This document shows positions 15,008 through 23,851 of a stretch of DNA of 64,000 bases, one piece after another. Numbering within the stretch: the stretch's first letter is position 1; each line of letters begins with the position of its first letter. The translations under genes and the position numbers were made by a program. The notes under the pieces were generated by a model. That model saw only the letters and a program-made list of their open reading frames with translations, made no database searches and was not told where the DNA came from. Source of the DNA: Enterococcus columbae DSM 7374 = ATCC 51263 (GTDB lineage Bacteria > Bacillota > Bacilli > Lactobacillales > Enterococcaceae); the NCBI RefSeq assembly GCF_000406925.1, contig NZ_KE136349.1, positions 196,446 through 260,445 of the forward strand. Reading direction: 5' to 3'.

Positions 15008-17164
15008 TTATTTTAGTAAATTTTGTATAATTTTTAAATTTTCATCATTTGGGGTAATTTCAACCAATTCCTGATATAATACTTTGGCTTCAGTTAAATT
15101 TCCTTCACTAATTAGTTTTAAAATATCCTGTTTTACTCGACTAGCTAATCGAGATAATTCATCTTCAATACTTTGCTGTTTTCGTAAATCTTGTTCAGCA
15201 GACGCAAGCAATTTGTTAACCAATTCCTTAGATTCTGGATAAATCATTAATCCTTCTTTTAATAGTTGAATGTATTCAATATATTGTTGGTTCTCTTTAC
15301 ATTGCAAAGCTTGTTCTAAAAGTGCTAACCAATGATATTCTGCTGGTAGTAACATTGTTTCTTCAATAAATACTTTTTCATTATACAATTGGATAACTAA
15401 TTGTTGTCCATAGTTAAGATAGCTATCCACATATTGGTTCAGTTCATTAGTAGTTGTACTCGGATTTAAAACAATTAGTTTTAACAATTGATAAACCAGA
15501 TAATTGCCAACTACTGTATCTTGCATAGTTTCTGCCAAAGAAAAGATAAACTGATTTTTTGAATGAAAATCCTGAGAGAAATAACGATCTATAAAGTAAC
15601 AAAAAGTATCTAATTCATTCTGATTAGCTGTTTTTAGAATATAATATGGCGAAATCTCTTTTTGAATCAACGTAATCAAATATTCTTCAATTCCAGGCTC
15701 ATAATTTTGAACAGTTGCTTTTAATTTTTCAAAGCATGCCTTATTATTTATCTTATATTTTTGATAGACAAAATAACAAGATTCACTTTGAATCTCACTC
15801 AACCATTTGCTTAATTGTAATTTCTCCTCTTTTTTTAAATCAAATTGTATAGTTTGACAAAGCTGAATAAATTCAATTTCGATATTTTTTTCTACACACA
15901 ATTTATGCAAAGATAAGAATACACCCTGATTTTTTTCTGAAATACTTGCCTTTATAAATGAAAGAATTGTCTTTTGTTCTAAATAATCAATTAATTTAAA
16001 ATCAATTTTTTTATAGATAGAACATAATAAAGCATAATTGTAGCTAGACTCCAAAGTAGCAATCAATAATTTAAAGCAATACTTTAATGATTCCTTACTC
16101 AAATACTCCATATGCATCGGTGTATAAATCTCAAAATATTCCTGCATATTTTTTTGATAATATTGAATAATTTCTTGTATTCTTATAAAATAATCAATTG
16201 CTTTACTATAGTTACATAAGGTTAATTGATTAATAAATCGAATATACGTCTCAAGCCCTTCAAAAAACTGATTCTTTTTTAATAAGTAATGATATTTTTC
16301 CAATACTACAGTAGATTGAGGAATATTCCCTGATTTTTGATAAAATTCCGCTAAAAATACAATGATATCAATTAATGCTTTTTGTTGAAAAAAAGCTAAG
16401 TCACTAAACTGCTGGGAATCAAAAGCAACCAATGCTTGCTCAGATAATTGAATTTTTTTGATTAACTGACTTCCAGGTAAAGCAATAATCATCTGCAACC
16501 AAGCAGCAAAATTTAAACAATCCTTTTCCACTTCTTTTTCTAATAAGGATTCATTTCGATTGGTTTTATCTAATACATGTACATAACCAAAATGGTGTAC
16601 AAAAACGGATGTTTCATACATAGGAACAGTTGTAGGAACAAAATATTCATGAATTTTCCCTTGAAAAGTGGCTCCTTCAACTAAACGAAATAAACGTAAT
16701 GATTTGCGCAGATTGTATTTATTACCTGTATAATCAATATAATCTCTTCCTTGAATCTCCACCGCACGATAATAATTATATTTACTTTCATCACTAAAAA
16801 AATCAATAAGCGCAGTCACATTATCAAAATACTCATCATCATCAAAGTACATAAACCATTGACCTTGACATTCTCTTAATCCTGCGTTTCTAGCCGCTGC
16901 AAAATCATCACACCATTCAAAATGCACAATTTTATCGGCATACTCTCTAGCAATCGCTAACGAACCATCGCTCTTTTCTTCACCAACAGTATCCACAATA
17001 ATCAATTCACTAGGAACTTGTTCTAGCAATGGTCGAATAGATTCCATACATTTTTCAATTGTCTGAATGTTATTAGAGACCAATAGCGAAATACTTAAAA
17101 GACATTCACCCCTGGCAATACGGTTAATTCTTCCTGGTTGATTTATCTCAATTCCTGTAATCAT
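15008..17164 (-). CDS. Family 2 glycosyltransferase with long helical repeat region
   Basis: A 718-residue protein. Residues ~22-230 are a GT2 domain: LLSISLLVSNNIQTIEKCMESI start, IIVDTVGEEKSDGSLAIA, DDFAAARNAGL, and the DXD-type metal site in WFMYFDDDEYFD (about residue 117). The remaining ~480 residues are helical, TPR-like in feel, ending in a clear TPR-type pair (AKVLYQELVEITPNDENL). Cytosolic GT2-TPR proteins coded beside fliC are often flagellin glycosyltransferases. The place between fliC and fliD supports that role, but the sugar is unknown. GGGGAG lies 7 bases before the ATG. The gene is very AT-rich and is led by a sigma-D-type promoter at 17206-17231. Confidence 0.8.
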   Translation of the reverse strand: MITGIEINQPGRINRIARGECLLSISLLVSNNIQTIEKCMESIRPLLEQVPSELIIVDTVGEEKSDGSLAIAREYADKIVHFEWCDDFAAARNAGLRECQGQWFMYFDDDEYFDNVTALIDFFSDESKYNYYRAVEIQGRDYIDYTGNKYNLRKSLRLFRLVEGATFQGKIHEYFVPTTVPMYETSVFVHHFGYVHVLDKTNRNESLLEKEVEKDCLNFAAWLQMIIALPGSQLIKKIQLSEQALVAFDSQQFSDLAFFQQKALIDIIVFLAEFYQKSGNIPQSTVVLEKYHYLLKKNQFFEGLETYIRFINQLTLCNYSKAIDYFIRIQEIIQYYQKNMQEYFEIYTPMHMEYLSKESLKYCFKLLIATLESSYNYALLCSIYKKIDFKLIDYLEQKTILSFIKASISEKNQGVFLSLHKLCVEKNIEIEFIQLCQTIQFDLKKEEKLQLSKWLSEIQSESCYFVYQKYKINNKACFEKLKATVQNYEPGIEEYLITLIQKEISPYYILKTANQNELDTFCYFIDRYFSQDFHSKNQFIFSLAETMQDTVVGNYLVYQLLKLIVLNPSTTTNELNQYVDSYLNYGQQLVIQLYNEKVFIEETMLLPAEYHWLALLEQALQCKENQQYIEYIQLLKEGLMIYPESKELVNKLLASAEQDLRKQQSIEDELSRLASRVKQDILKLISEGNLTEAKVLYQELVEITPNDENLKIIQNLLK

Positions 17165-17182
17165 TTATCTTCTCCCCAAAAC

Positions 17183-17220
17183 AAAAATAGTCGATTCACC
17201 AAAGTAAATCGACTATTTTT
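17183..17220 (-). terminator. Flagellin terminator
   Basis: A perfect 14-bp hairpin, AAAAATAGTCGATT with AATCGACTATTTTT, lies 26 bases after the fliC stop. It has T-rich sequence on the minus-strand side (TATTTTTGTTTTGG). Confidence 0.85.
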
Positions 17221-17231
17221 CATATAATTTA
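17206..17231 (-). promoter_or_regulatory. Sigma-D-type promoter of the GT-fliD-fliT-fliS unit
   Basis: On the minus strand TAAA (17228-17231), exactly 15 bases and TCGATTT (17206-17212). The -10 lies in the 5' arm of the flagellin terminator. The -35 belongs to GACTTAAA, the same octamer found at both flagellin promoters. Confidence 0.6.
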
Positions 17232-17246
17232 AGTCTAAACAATTAA

Positions 17247-18062
17247 TTAACCTTGTAATAAGCTTAATACACTGTTTGGCATTGAATTTGCTTGAGCCAA
17301 CATTGAAGTAGCAGCTTGAGAAAGGATGTTAGATTTAGTGAAGCTCATCATTTCTTCAGCCATATCTACGTCACGGATACGTGAGTTAGCATCTGATAAG
17401 TTTTCGGTTGCAGAAGTTAAATTATTAATTGTGTGTTCTAAACGGTTTTGAACTGAACCTAATTCTGAACGTTGTGTTGATACAGTATTAATTGCTTTAT
17501 CGATAATACTCATTGCATTTGTTCCACCAGCAGTTAAGTTATTTACACCTAAAGCTGTTGCATTCATGCCACCGATTGATACTGAAATTGTTTGGTTATC
17601 ATTGGCACCGATTTGGAATTTGAAAGCAGTTGTGCCTGTAGCAGAATTACCAGAGAATAATTTCAATGTGTTAAATTCTGTATCAGTTGCAACACGAGTG
17701 ATTTCTTTCTTCAATTGATCAAATTCTTTAGTAATTTGCGTTTTGTCATCAGCAGTTAAAGTACCGTTGTGTGCTTGAACTGCAAGGTCACGCATACGAC
17801 CTAACATGCTGTGAGTTTCGTTTAACGCACCTTCAGCAGTTTGGATTAATGAAATACCATCTTGCGCATTACGTTTTGCTTGTTTCATCCCACCGATTTG
17901 GCCTTTCATTTTTTCTGAAATTGCTAAACCTGCAGCGTCATCCCCAGCTTTGTTGATACGTAAACCAGATGATAATTTTGCTAATGAGCTTGCTTTTGAA
18001 GCATTAGCAGAAGTTAAACGACCATAAGTATTCATTGCAGCTACGTTTGTATTAATTCTCAT
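17247..18062 (-). CDS. fliC: Flagellin
   Basis: A 271-residue flagellin with complete D0/D1 ends: MRINTNVAAMNTYGRLTSAN at the start, the SSGLRINKAGDDAAGLAISE core, and a C-terminus ending ANSMPNSVLSLLQG. The middle is short (about residues 135-190), with several Ser, Thr and Asn residues that could carry glycans. It is the only flagellin in the window. It is monocistronic, with AGGAGG 8 bases before the ATG, a long leader with two sigma-D-type promoters and a strong terminator, as expected for the most abundant late product. Confidence 0.97.
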   Translation of the reverse strand: MRINTNVAAMNTYGRLTSANASKASSLAKLSSGLRINKAGDDAAGLAISEKMKGQIGGMKQAKRNAQDGISLIQTAEGALNETHSMLGRMRDLAVQAHNGTLTADDKTQITKEFDQLKKEITRVATDTEFNTLKLFSGNSATGTTAFKFQIGANDNQTISVSIGGMNATALGVNNLTAGGTNAMSIIDKAINTVSTQRSELGSVQNRLEHTINNLTSATENLSDANSRIRDVDMAEEMMSFTKSNILSQAATSMLAQANSMPNSVLSLLQG

Positions 18063-18107
18063 GTGAATTTCCTCCTAAGATTTTCTTTTTATTCTTTTCA
18101 AAGAGTA

Positions 18108-18133
18108 TAATCGGTAGTTTTGTTAAAAGTTTA
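18108..18133 (-). promoter_or_regulatory. Flagellin sigma-D-type promoter, proximal
   Basis: On the minus strand TAAA (18130-18133), 15 bases, CCGATTA (18108-18114). The -35 is extended as GACTTAAACTT and is preceded by an A/T tract. The predicted start is about 40 bases before the start codon. Confidence 0.75.
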
Positions 18134-18197
18134 AGTCTTTTTTGAAAAATATTTTTTATCCTTAATAACAATTTCTCCAATAACTCTCACACCAATA

Positions 18198-18224
18198 TCA
18201 TCGGTAAATAGCATTTAGAGTTTA
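18198..18224 (-). promoter_or_regulatory. Flagellin sigma-D-type promoter, distal
   Basis: On the minus strand TAAA (18221-18224), 16 bases, CCGATGA (18198-18204). It carries the same upstream block as the proximal promoter: a 22-base segment at 18219-18240 repeats the one at 18128-18149. The duplication suggests a doubled promoter. The rest of the 18063-18362 gap is AT-rich leader with no visible gene. Confidence 0.6.
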
Positions 18225-18362
18225 AGTCTTTTTTGAAAAAATTTTTGATTGACAGACGTTTTCATTCGTTTAACAACATTGTAAAGTTTTTTTTTGACTT
18301 AACTATTCCAATTTTTGTGCTAATTGTTAATAATTAGATTAAATATAAAGATGATAAAAAAA

Positions 18363-18392
18363 CAGAGAATTAGTCTAAAAACCAACTCTCTG
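18363..18392 (-). terminator. Terminator after flgL
   Basis: Arms CAGAGAATT (18363-18371) and AACTCTCTG (18384-18392), one mismatch, followed on the minus strand by TTTTTTTATC. It closes the flgM-flgN-flgK-flgL unit before fliC. Confidence 0.75.
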
Positions 18393-18407
18393 CTTATAAA
18401 AACATTT

Positions 18408-19319
18408 TTATCTCACATAATCCAAAATCGTTGTTTGCATAATCTTAGTACCCATTGACATGGTCGCTTTATAGGCTAACATTTGATTTTGAAATTCCAT
18501 ATATTTCTCCGTTACATCGACATCTTGACGATTGGAGAGACCTTCTTTTAGATTCAGGTTCTCAGCAGCATTTCGATCAGAAGCCGCTTGTAAACGATTA
18601 TAGACTGAGCCAATCTTCGTTCTCACGTTAACAAAATTATCGCGATAAACATCCGCTTCTTTCATCAAATCTCCTGCAAAAGCTGTACGATCATCATTTT
18701 TAAAGGCAGTCATGACTTTATTAAAGAAAGTATTCAAATCATTACCACCTTGTTGATGCATCAGTAAATTACCGTCTGTCACTAGATTCACCGTTACCCC
18801 ATCGGCAATCTCTCTTGGTAAATTCACGTTTGAACCATTATAGCTAATGCCAATGGTCTCACCATTAGCATCCTTTTGCACAGCAAAAGGTGGTTCCGTC
18901 GTCTTATCACCAGCAAAAAGATAACGACCATCATAATTGGTATTTAGTGCTTCAACGATACCTTCAATATTTTGCTGGATTTCTGCTTTATTCGCCGCTA
19001 ATTCATCTGTTGAATTGGTTGCATTCGCTGAGGATTGAATTAGATTGCGAATTCGTAGCATCGAATTACTCACACTAGCCAACACACTATCTTGTGAATT
19101 ACTCCAAGAAATACTGTCTTTGATTTCTAAAGCTTGGGTTTCATTACGATCAATCGCAACATTAAAGTTCATAATTTTAGAAACAGCCAATGGATCTTCT
19201 GAAGATTTGCTGACTTCCTTCATGCTGGATAGTTGATCCATCGTTTTGTGCGCACGAGTATCAGCTGTACTTAAATTTTTCAAAAAATCAACATAGGCTG
19301 AATTGGTTGAAATTCTCAT
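18408..19319 (-). CDS. flgL: Hook-filament junction protein FlgL
   Basis: A 303-residue hook-associated protein 3. The flagellin-like N-terminus (MRISTNSAYVDFLKNLSTAD, LSSMKEVSKSSEDPLAVSKI) and C-terminus (YMEFQNQMLAYKATMSMGTKI, then LDYVR) are both present, with the LFAGDKTTEPPF-type segment in the middle. With FlgK it joins hook to filament. Only 5 bases separate it from flgK. The length is usual for the family. Confidence 0.95.
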   Translation of the reverse strand: MRISTNSAYVDFLKNLSTADTRAHKTMDQLSSMKEVSKSSEDPLAVSKIMNFNVAIDRNETQALEIKDSISWSNSQDSVLASVSNSMLRIRNLIQSSANATNSTDELAANKAEIQQNIEGIVEALNTNYDGRYLFAGDKTTEPPFAVQKDANGETIGISYNGSNVNLPREIADGVTVNLVTDGNLLMHQQGGNDLNTFFNKVMTAFKNDDRTAFAGDLMKEADVYRDNFVNVRTKIGSVYNRLQAASDRNAAENLNLKEGLSNRQDVDVTEKYMEFQNQMLAYKATMSMGTKIMQTTILDYVR

Positions 19320-19324
19320 TTACT

Positions 19325-20779
19325 CTACGCTCCTGTTCGATTAATTAATGTATCTAGCATTTCCGAAACGGTCTGTAAAACACGGGCATTTGCCTGGAAT
19401 GCTTGAGAAAAACGAATGACATTAGATACTTCTTCGTTAATATTGACACCTGAAATAGAGGCATCTTGGTTTTCTAATTGGTCCAAAACCGTTTGCTGAG
19501 CCTTAACGGTGTTGTCTGCCTTTAATTTAGAAATTCCATTTTTAGTGATGATATCATTGTAATGTTCCGCATAGGTCATCCCTTGCTCGTCTTTGGCTGA
19601 AAAACTTAAGGCAACGTTTTTGGCTAGACGACCATCACCAGCATTTGGATTAGTGCCCATCCCTGCCATTAACTTACTTGGATCAGCTTGTAGCTCTGCA
19701 TTAACCTTTAGATTCTTTGCAATATTCTCCGGATCATTTCCTAAATCAAAGAATGGGCCATTATTGCCATTATCCCCATAAGTTTCATTCATTTTAGTCG
19801 CCATTTTTTCTACAAATTGATTGAACTCTTGATAACGCTCTTTAATTTCTTGACTGGCAGCTAATTGTCCACCGATTTGTCCTTTACTTACGGTAATTTG
19901 ATCGTATTTGCCGGTTTCAGCATTATAAACCACCAAAGGACCCCCGTTGACATCGCCACTTTGAATCGTAACGACCTTAGTCCGATCCCCTTCAACCGCG
20001 ATTTGGGTACTGCCGTTTACTGAAGACATCACTACACTCATCGGAATGCGATGATCGGTATCTAAAATCTTAGTATCGCCAACCTTTAATTCACTTACTC
20101 GACCATATTTGTCAAAGGTTGTAGAAATATCAGCCATACTGGAGATATCTTTTAATAAGCGATCACGTTGGTCTAATAAATCATTACTCGTGCCAGCTGT
20201 TAACGAATTATCCGCAATTTTTTGATTTAAGGTTTCTAATTCTGCAATTCGTTGATTTAGATTATAAACACTATTGGCAACTGAAGTATCTACATCCGAT
20301 TTTAATTGCTCAATATTGGTTGCCATTTCATTTAATGTTGTAGTAAAAGTTGAACTATTTTCAACCACCAGCGTTTTACTCGTACCTAACTCTGGGTTGC
20401 TTGATAATTTTGACCAAGCATCATAAATCGTGTTCATTTGTTTTAACAAAGCTGAATCAGATGGTTCTCCAAAATAATCTTCCAATTGACCGAGAGCATC
20501 TGCCTTTTCTTCATAAAACTTAGACATAGAATTGGCTTCACGAGTTTGTTGACGAACAAAATCATCCACTACACGCGTGATATCTTTTACCTTCACGCCT
20601 GTCCCAACCTGTCCTACACCAGTAATTGTATAAGGATTGGTTGTCTGAAGGTTTGTACGTTGTCTAGAATAACCATCCGTTGTCGTATTTGAAATATTAT
20701 GTCCACTTGTTTGTAAAGCAATTTGACTAGTATTTAAGCCAGAAGTTGCCACATTCAATGTCCCAAATAAACCAGACAT
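19325..20779 (-). CDS. flgK: Hook-filament junction protein FlgK
   Basis: A 484-residue hook-associated protein 1. The rod-protein-type start (TLNVATSGLNTSQIALQTSG, ISNTTTDGYSRQR) and the C-terminal FlgK end (EEVSNVIRFSQAFQANARVL) are clear. It is exported and assembled at the hook tip before FlgL. Gene order flgM-flgN-flgK-flgL is that of Bacillus. Its chaperone gene flgN lies 19 bases upstream. Confidence 0.95.
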   Translation of the reverse strand: MSGLFGTLNVATSGLNTSQIALQTSGHNISNTTTDGYSRQRTNLQTTNPYTITGVGQVGTGVKVKDITRVVDDFVRQQTREANSMSKFYEEKADALGQLEDYFGEPSDSALLKQMNTIYDAWSKLSSNPELGTSKTLVVENSSTFTTTLNEMATNIEQLKSDVDTSVANSVYNLNQRIAELETLNQKIADNSLTAGTSNDLLDQRDRLLKDISSMADISTTFDKYGRVSELKVGDTKILDTDHRIPMSVVMSSVNGSTQIAVEGDRTKVVTIQSGDVNGGPLVVYNAETGKYDQITVSKGQIGGQLAASQEIKERYQEFNQFVEKMATKMNETYGDNGNNGPFFDLGNDPENIAKNLKVNAELQADPSKLMAGMGTNPNAGDGRLAKNVALSFSAKDEQGMTYAEHYNDIITKNGISKLKADNTVKAQQTVLDQLENQDASISGVNINEEVSNVIRFSQAFQANARVLQTVSEMLDTLINRTGA

Positions 20780-20798
20780 CTCTTCTCCTCCTATATCC

Positions 20799-21158
20799 TT
20801 ATGCTTCGGTGTCGATTAAGGTTGTTGGGGCGACTCCATAATTTGTCTGCCCACCATACGTTGTCTTATTTGCCTTTTTGATTCCCGACTTTAATGTATC
20901 TAATAACATATCTTGAAAACTCATCGCTTGCTGCGTTAGCAATAGATTTTCTTCTTGTTGCGTTTGGATTTCACTAATTAATTGGCGCATTTTTTCGGTA
21001 ATCTCGCCTTGATAGTCATTAAATAAGGAAACAAACGGCTGCTTCTTCGCTAAAATCTCTTCTAATTTTAGTGCGTCGCCTTTAATTAACACCTTACGTT
21101 CTTTTTTTAACAAGCTCAAAAAGCTAGCTAATTTGATTTCAAATTCATTTGTATTCAT
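20799..21158 (-). CDS. flgN: FlgK/FlgL export chaperone FlgN
   Basis: A 119-residue helical protein of the FlgN family (LLKKERKVLIKGDALKLEEI, KKQPFVSLFNDYQGEITEKM). It sits directly between flgM and flgK. FlgN binds the C-termini of the junction proteins in the cytoplasm and delivers them to the export gate. Sequence similarity in this family is low, so position supports the call. Confidence 0.85.
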   Translation of the reverse strand: MNTNEFEIKLASFLSLLKKERKVLIKGDALKLEEILAKKQPFVSLFNDYQGEITEKMRQLISEIQTQQEENLLLTQQAMSFQDMLLDTLKSGIKKANKTTYGGQTNYGVAPTTLIDTEA

Positions 21159-21169
21159 AAAGCTTCCTC

Positions 21170-21442
21170 TTAGCTATGCATTGCTTGAACCATACTTGCA
21201 GCAATCTCTTTAGCTGATACTTGATAGCTACCCTCTTTAATCGCAGCCTTTAATTCAGCAATCTTTTGCGCATTCGTTGCATGGGTATGACTAGCCTCTT
21301 GGCGAATTTTTTGCACGCTCTCTGATAAATCTAAATGACTGGCTTGACTAATTTTTAATGTATCATCTTTAATTTCACTTGTATGCACCGGACGATTAGT
21401 TGTGTAACGGTCGTAATTGGTATATCTACCTTCAATTTTCAT
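21170..21442 (-). CDS. flgM: Anti-sigma factor FlgM
   Basis: A 90-residue protein. The C-terminal half has the FlgM core (VQKIRQEASHTHATNAQKIAE, then LKAAIKEGSYQVSAKEIAASM). FlgM binds sigma-D and holds it inactive until the hook is complete and FlgM is secreted. Its partner fliA lies at 34031-34741. It heads the flgM-flgN-flgK-flgL unit. A weak sigma-D-like promoter upstream would give the usual feedback. Confidence 0.9.
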   Translation of the reverse strand: MKIEGRYTNYDRYTTNRPVHTSEIKDDTLKISQASHLDLSESVQKIRQEASHTHATNAQKIAELKAAIKEGSYQVSAKEIAASMVQAMHS

Positions 21443-21485
21443 ATGAATTCCCTCACTTTCATCCTAATTTTTCAGTTCATTACCA

Positions 21486-21511
21486 TTATCGTCCAAAAAC
21501 AAAAAAAGTTA
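21486..21511 (-). promoter_or_regulatory. Weak sigma-D-like promoter of flgM
   Basis: On the minus strand TAAC (21508-21511), 15 bases, ACGATAA (21486-21492). Both boxes deviate from consensus by one base. The -35 lies in the distal arm of the fliY terminator, so this is a third case of promoter and terminator overlap. Confidence 0.4.
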
Positions 21512-21536
21512 AACCCTAAGATTCAACTTTTTTGTT
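21498..21536 (-). terminator. Terminator of the long flgB-fliY operon
   Basis: Arms AACAAAAAAAGTT (21498-21510) and AACTTTTTTGTT (21525-21536) pair. On the minus strand TTTTTTTGTTTTTGG follows within and after the second arm. It lies about 140 bases after the fliY stop; the bases between are AT-rich with no visible gene. Confidence 0.65.
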
Positions 21537-21673
21537 ATCATTTTCAAATTAATTTGTAAACATTTTCCAAATGATTGTCGATCATCATTATATAATCTTA
21601 CGAAATCCTTTACTTATCAAGGTTTTTCAGCGATATATAATGATAACATTATTATTTTTCAGTAGATTTTTCA

Positions 21674-22807
21674 TTAACGTAGATTGGAAATTCGTTGTTT
21701 TTGTGAAAGAATATTCGTAATTCTTACCCCAAAGTTTTCATTGATGACCACTACTTCCCCAGTTGCAATCAATTTACCATTTAGTAAAATTTCCAGTGGC
21801 TCTTCCGTTAATTTATCTAGCTCAATAACAGAACCTGTGTTTAGCGACAAAATCTCTTTAATGGTTCGCTTGCTACGACCTAAGATGACACTTAAATCGA
21901 GTGGCACATCTAAGATTAAATCCAAGTTATCCCCATCATTCATTGCATTGGATGTTAAGGTTTGAAAGGCTGGCTTACTAACCTCAACCGGACGTTGCAC
22001 GGTCTGAGTTGGCTGCACGCTTGCCACCGGTTCAGGTGCAGGTGTTGGTGCAGGCTGCTCAACAGGTGTACTTGCTACTTGTGGAGTGCTTTCTTGAACG
22101 GGTGCCGTTTGACGTAAGTCCTTGGCTTCATCCGCAAGCATCGCCTTTTCAATATCACGCACGACTTCCTCACTGAAAATCTGCATGATTTCACTTTCAA
22201 TGACTCCTTCAACACTTAAATCAAAAGAAATTTTATAAATTGAATCTTGTGGCTGAATACTTTGGGTTTCAATCGTCATTCCTTCTTCCCACAAATTCAC
22301 ATTTGGTGGGAAAATATCTACTTTACGATTAGTCATCGTTGCCATTGAGGTCGAAGCTGAACCAATCATCTGATTCATCGCTTCGGCAACTGCGCTTAAT
22401 TCTAATTCCGTGAATTCTTGACTTACCGGATTTCCTTCACCACCCATCATTAAATCGGCAATCACGATAGCATCCCTAACCTCTAAAAGCATTAGGTTGG
22501 TACCAAATAAGCCTTCCTTAAATTCAACGGTAGTGGCAACTTTCGGTGCAGCCAGACTATCTAAAATTTCTTGGAACTTTATTTTAGATACACGCGGAGT
22601 TGTGATACTCACACGGCGATTTAAAATAGAAGAAAGAGCAGTAGCTGCTTGGGACATAGAGATATTACCCACTTCACCGATAATATCAAATAATAATTGT
22701 TCGTTTTCAGATTGATTGGCTGAAGCGTCCTCATTAGCTGTATTCGACTCAGTCATGCCACCATTTAATAGGGCATCAATCTCTTCTTGTGATAAACTAT
22801 CGCTCAT
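21674..22807 (-). CDS. fliY: Flagellar switch phosphatase FliY (FliN-type)
   Basis: A 377-residue protein with three parts. The N-terminal CheY-binding peptide reads MSDSLSQEEIDALLNGG. A CheC-type phosphatase domain follows, with two active-site helices (QLLFDIIGEVGNISMSQAA and LSAVAEAMNQMIGSASTSM), and after a Pro/Gln/Val-rich linker (about 240-285) there is a C-terminal SpoA/FliN domain (DLSVILGRSKRTIKEIL, GEVVVINENFGVRITNI). FliY is a C-ring component that also dephosphorylates CheY-P. It overlaps fliM by one base and is the last gene of the long operon. Confidence 0.93.
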   Translation of the reverse strand: MSDSLSQEEIDALLNGGMTESNTANEDASANQSENEQLLFDIIGEVGNISMSQAATALSSILNRRVSITTPRVSKIKFQEILDSLAAPKVATTVEFKEGLFGTNLMLLEVRDAIVIADLMMGGEGNPVSQEFTELELSAVAEAMNQMIGSASTSMATMTNRKVDIFPPNVNLWEEGMTIETQSIQPQDSIYKISFDLSVEGVIESEIMQIFSEEVVRDIEKAMLADEAKDLRQTAPVQESTPQVASTPVEQPAPTPAPEPVASVQPTQTVQRPVEVSKPAFQTLTSNAMNDGDNLDLILDVPLDLSVILGRSKRTIKEILSLNTGSVIELDKLTEEPLEILLNGKLIATGEVVVINENFGVRITNILSQKQRISNLR

Positions 22808-23829
22808 TATTCTTCCTCTCCTTCTAACGGATCAATTAATTCTATCGCTATGTTTTCCTCGCGTTTACCTGGTTTCACACGATAAAACGGCTTACCTTCT
22901 ACATAGCTAGTCAATGGATCAGTAATTTTTCGATCTAGTTTGATTAGATCACCAGGGGCTAGTTGTAAAAATTCAGAAAGTTGCATATGGGCATCGCCTA
23001 AATGAACACTTAACTCTAACTCCACATGATTTAAACTCTTTTGCAGATATTCTGCATCATGTTCATTATCTACACGGTTGGCATCAAACCAGTTACGGAT
23101 ACTTAACTTGTCAATCATCCCTTCAAAGAAAACGTAAGGAATACATAAGTTGACAAAGCTATCCACCTCAAACACTCTAAAGTTGAAGGTAATCAACGTC
23201 ACCGGTTCGTTAGGGGACATTGTTTGCAAGAGCTGAGGATTCGTCTCTAAGGATTCAATCGTGGTATCTAACTCGACAATATCCTTCCAAGAGCTTATAA
23301 AGACCTGTGTATATAATTCAACGATTTCATTTAAAATTGATAACTCAATATCGGTAAAATTCTTTTTATCCGTTTCTTCTAAAATCGCTTCGTCCTTTTC
23401 CTTGCGAGCAAGAATCACCTCTAGTCCCCCACATAATAATTCGATAAAAAGCATTGCTAGCTGGGGATTAATTTCCAAAATCTGCAAGCCATTCATCGGT
23501 CTAGACTGGGTGACACCAAGTAAAGTAAATCGAGGAATTGAGTGGATAAACTCATCATAACTAACCTGTTCAATCGCCGCCACCTGCATCATTACATTGG
23601 TACGTAATTTAGTAGATAAGGCGGTACTGGCTAACTTGGCATAATCTTCAAAGACCATGTGCAAGGTATTAATATATTCTTTTGATAATTTGACTGGTCT
23701 ACGAAAATCATACTTTTTCGCTTTTGGCTGCTCTTCAACAACAGAATTAGGCTGCTCTTCAATCAGCTCACCATTACTCATTGCCGATAAGAGCATATCT
23801 ATTTCTTGTTGTGATAATACTTGATCCAC
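22807..23829 (-). CDS. fliM: Flagellar motor switch protein FliM
   Basis: A 340-residue C-ring protein. The N-terminal CheY-P binding motif is present (VLSQQEIDMLLSAM), followed by the FliM middle domain (YDFRRPVKLSKEYINTLHMV) and a C-terminal SpoA domain (LQLAPGDLIKLDRKI). It links FliG to FliY and receives the chemotaxis signal. Order cheY-cheW-fliM-fliY differs from the Bacillus fla/che operon, where fliM and fliY lie near fliL. Confidence 0.95.
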   Translation of the reverse strand: MDQVLSQQEIDMLLSAMSNGELIEEQPNSVVEEQPKAKKYDFRRPVKLSKEYINTLHMVFEDYAKLASTALSTKLRTNVMMQVAAIEQVSYDEFIHSIPRFTLLGVTQSRPMNGLQILEINPQLAMLFIELLCGGLEVILARKEKDEAILEETDKKNFTDIELSILNEIVELYTQVFISSWKDIVELDTTIESLETNPQLLQTMSPNEPVTLITFNFRVFEVDSFVNLCIPYVFFEGMIDKLSIRNWFDANRVDNEHDAEYLQKSLNHVELELSVHLGDAHMQLSEFLQLAPGDLIKLDRKITDPLTSYVEGKPFYRVKPGKREENIAIELIDPLEGEEE

Positions 23830-23851
23830 TCAAGTCCCCCCTTTGTAACAA

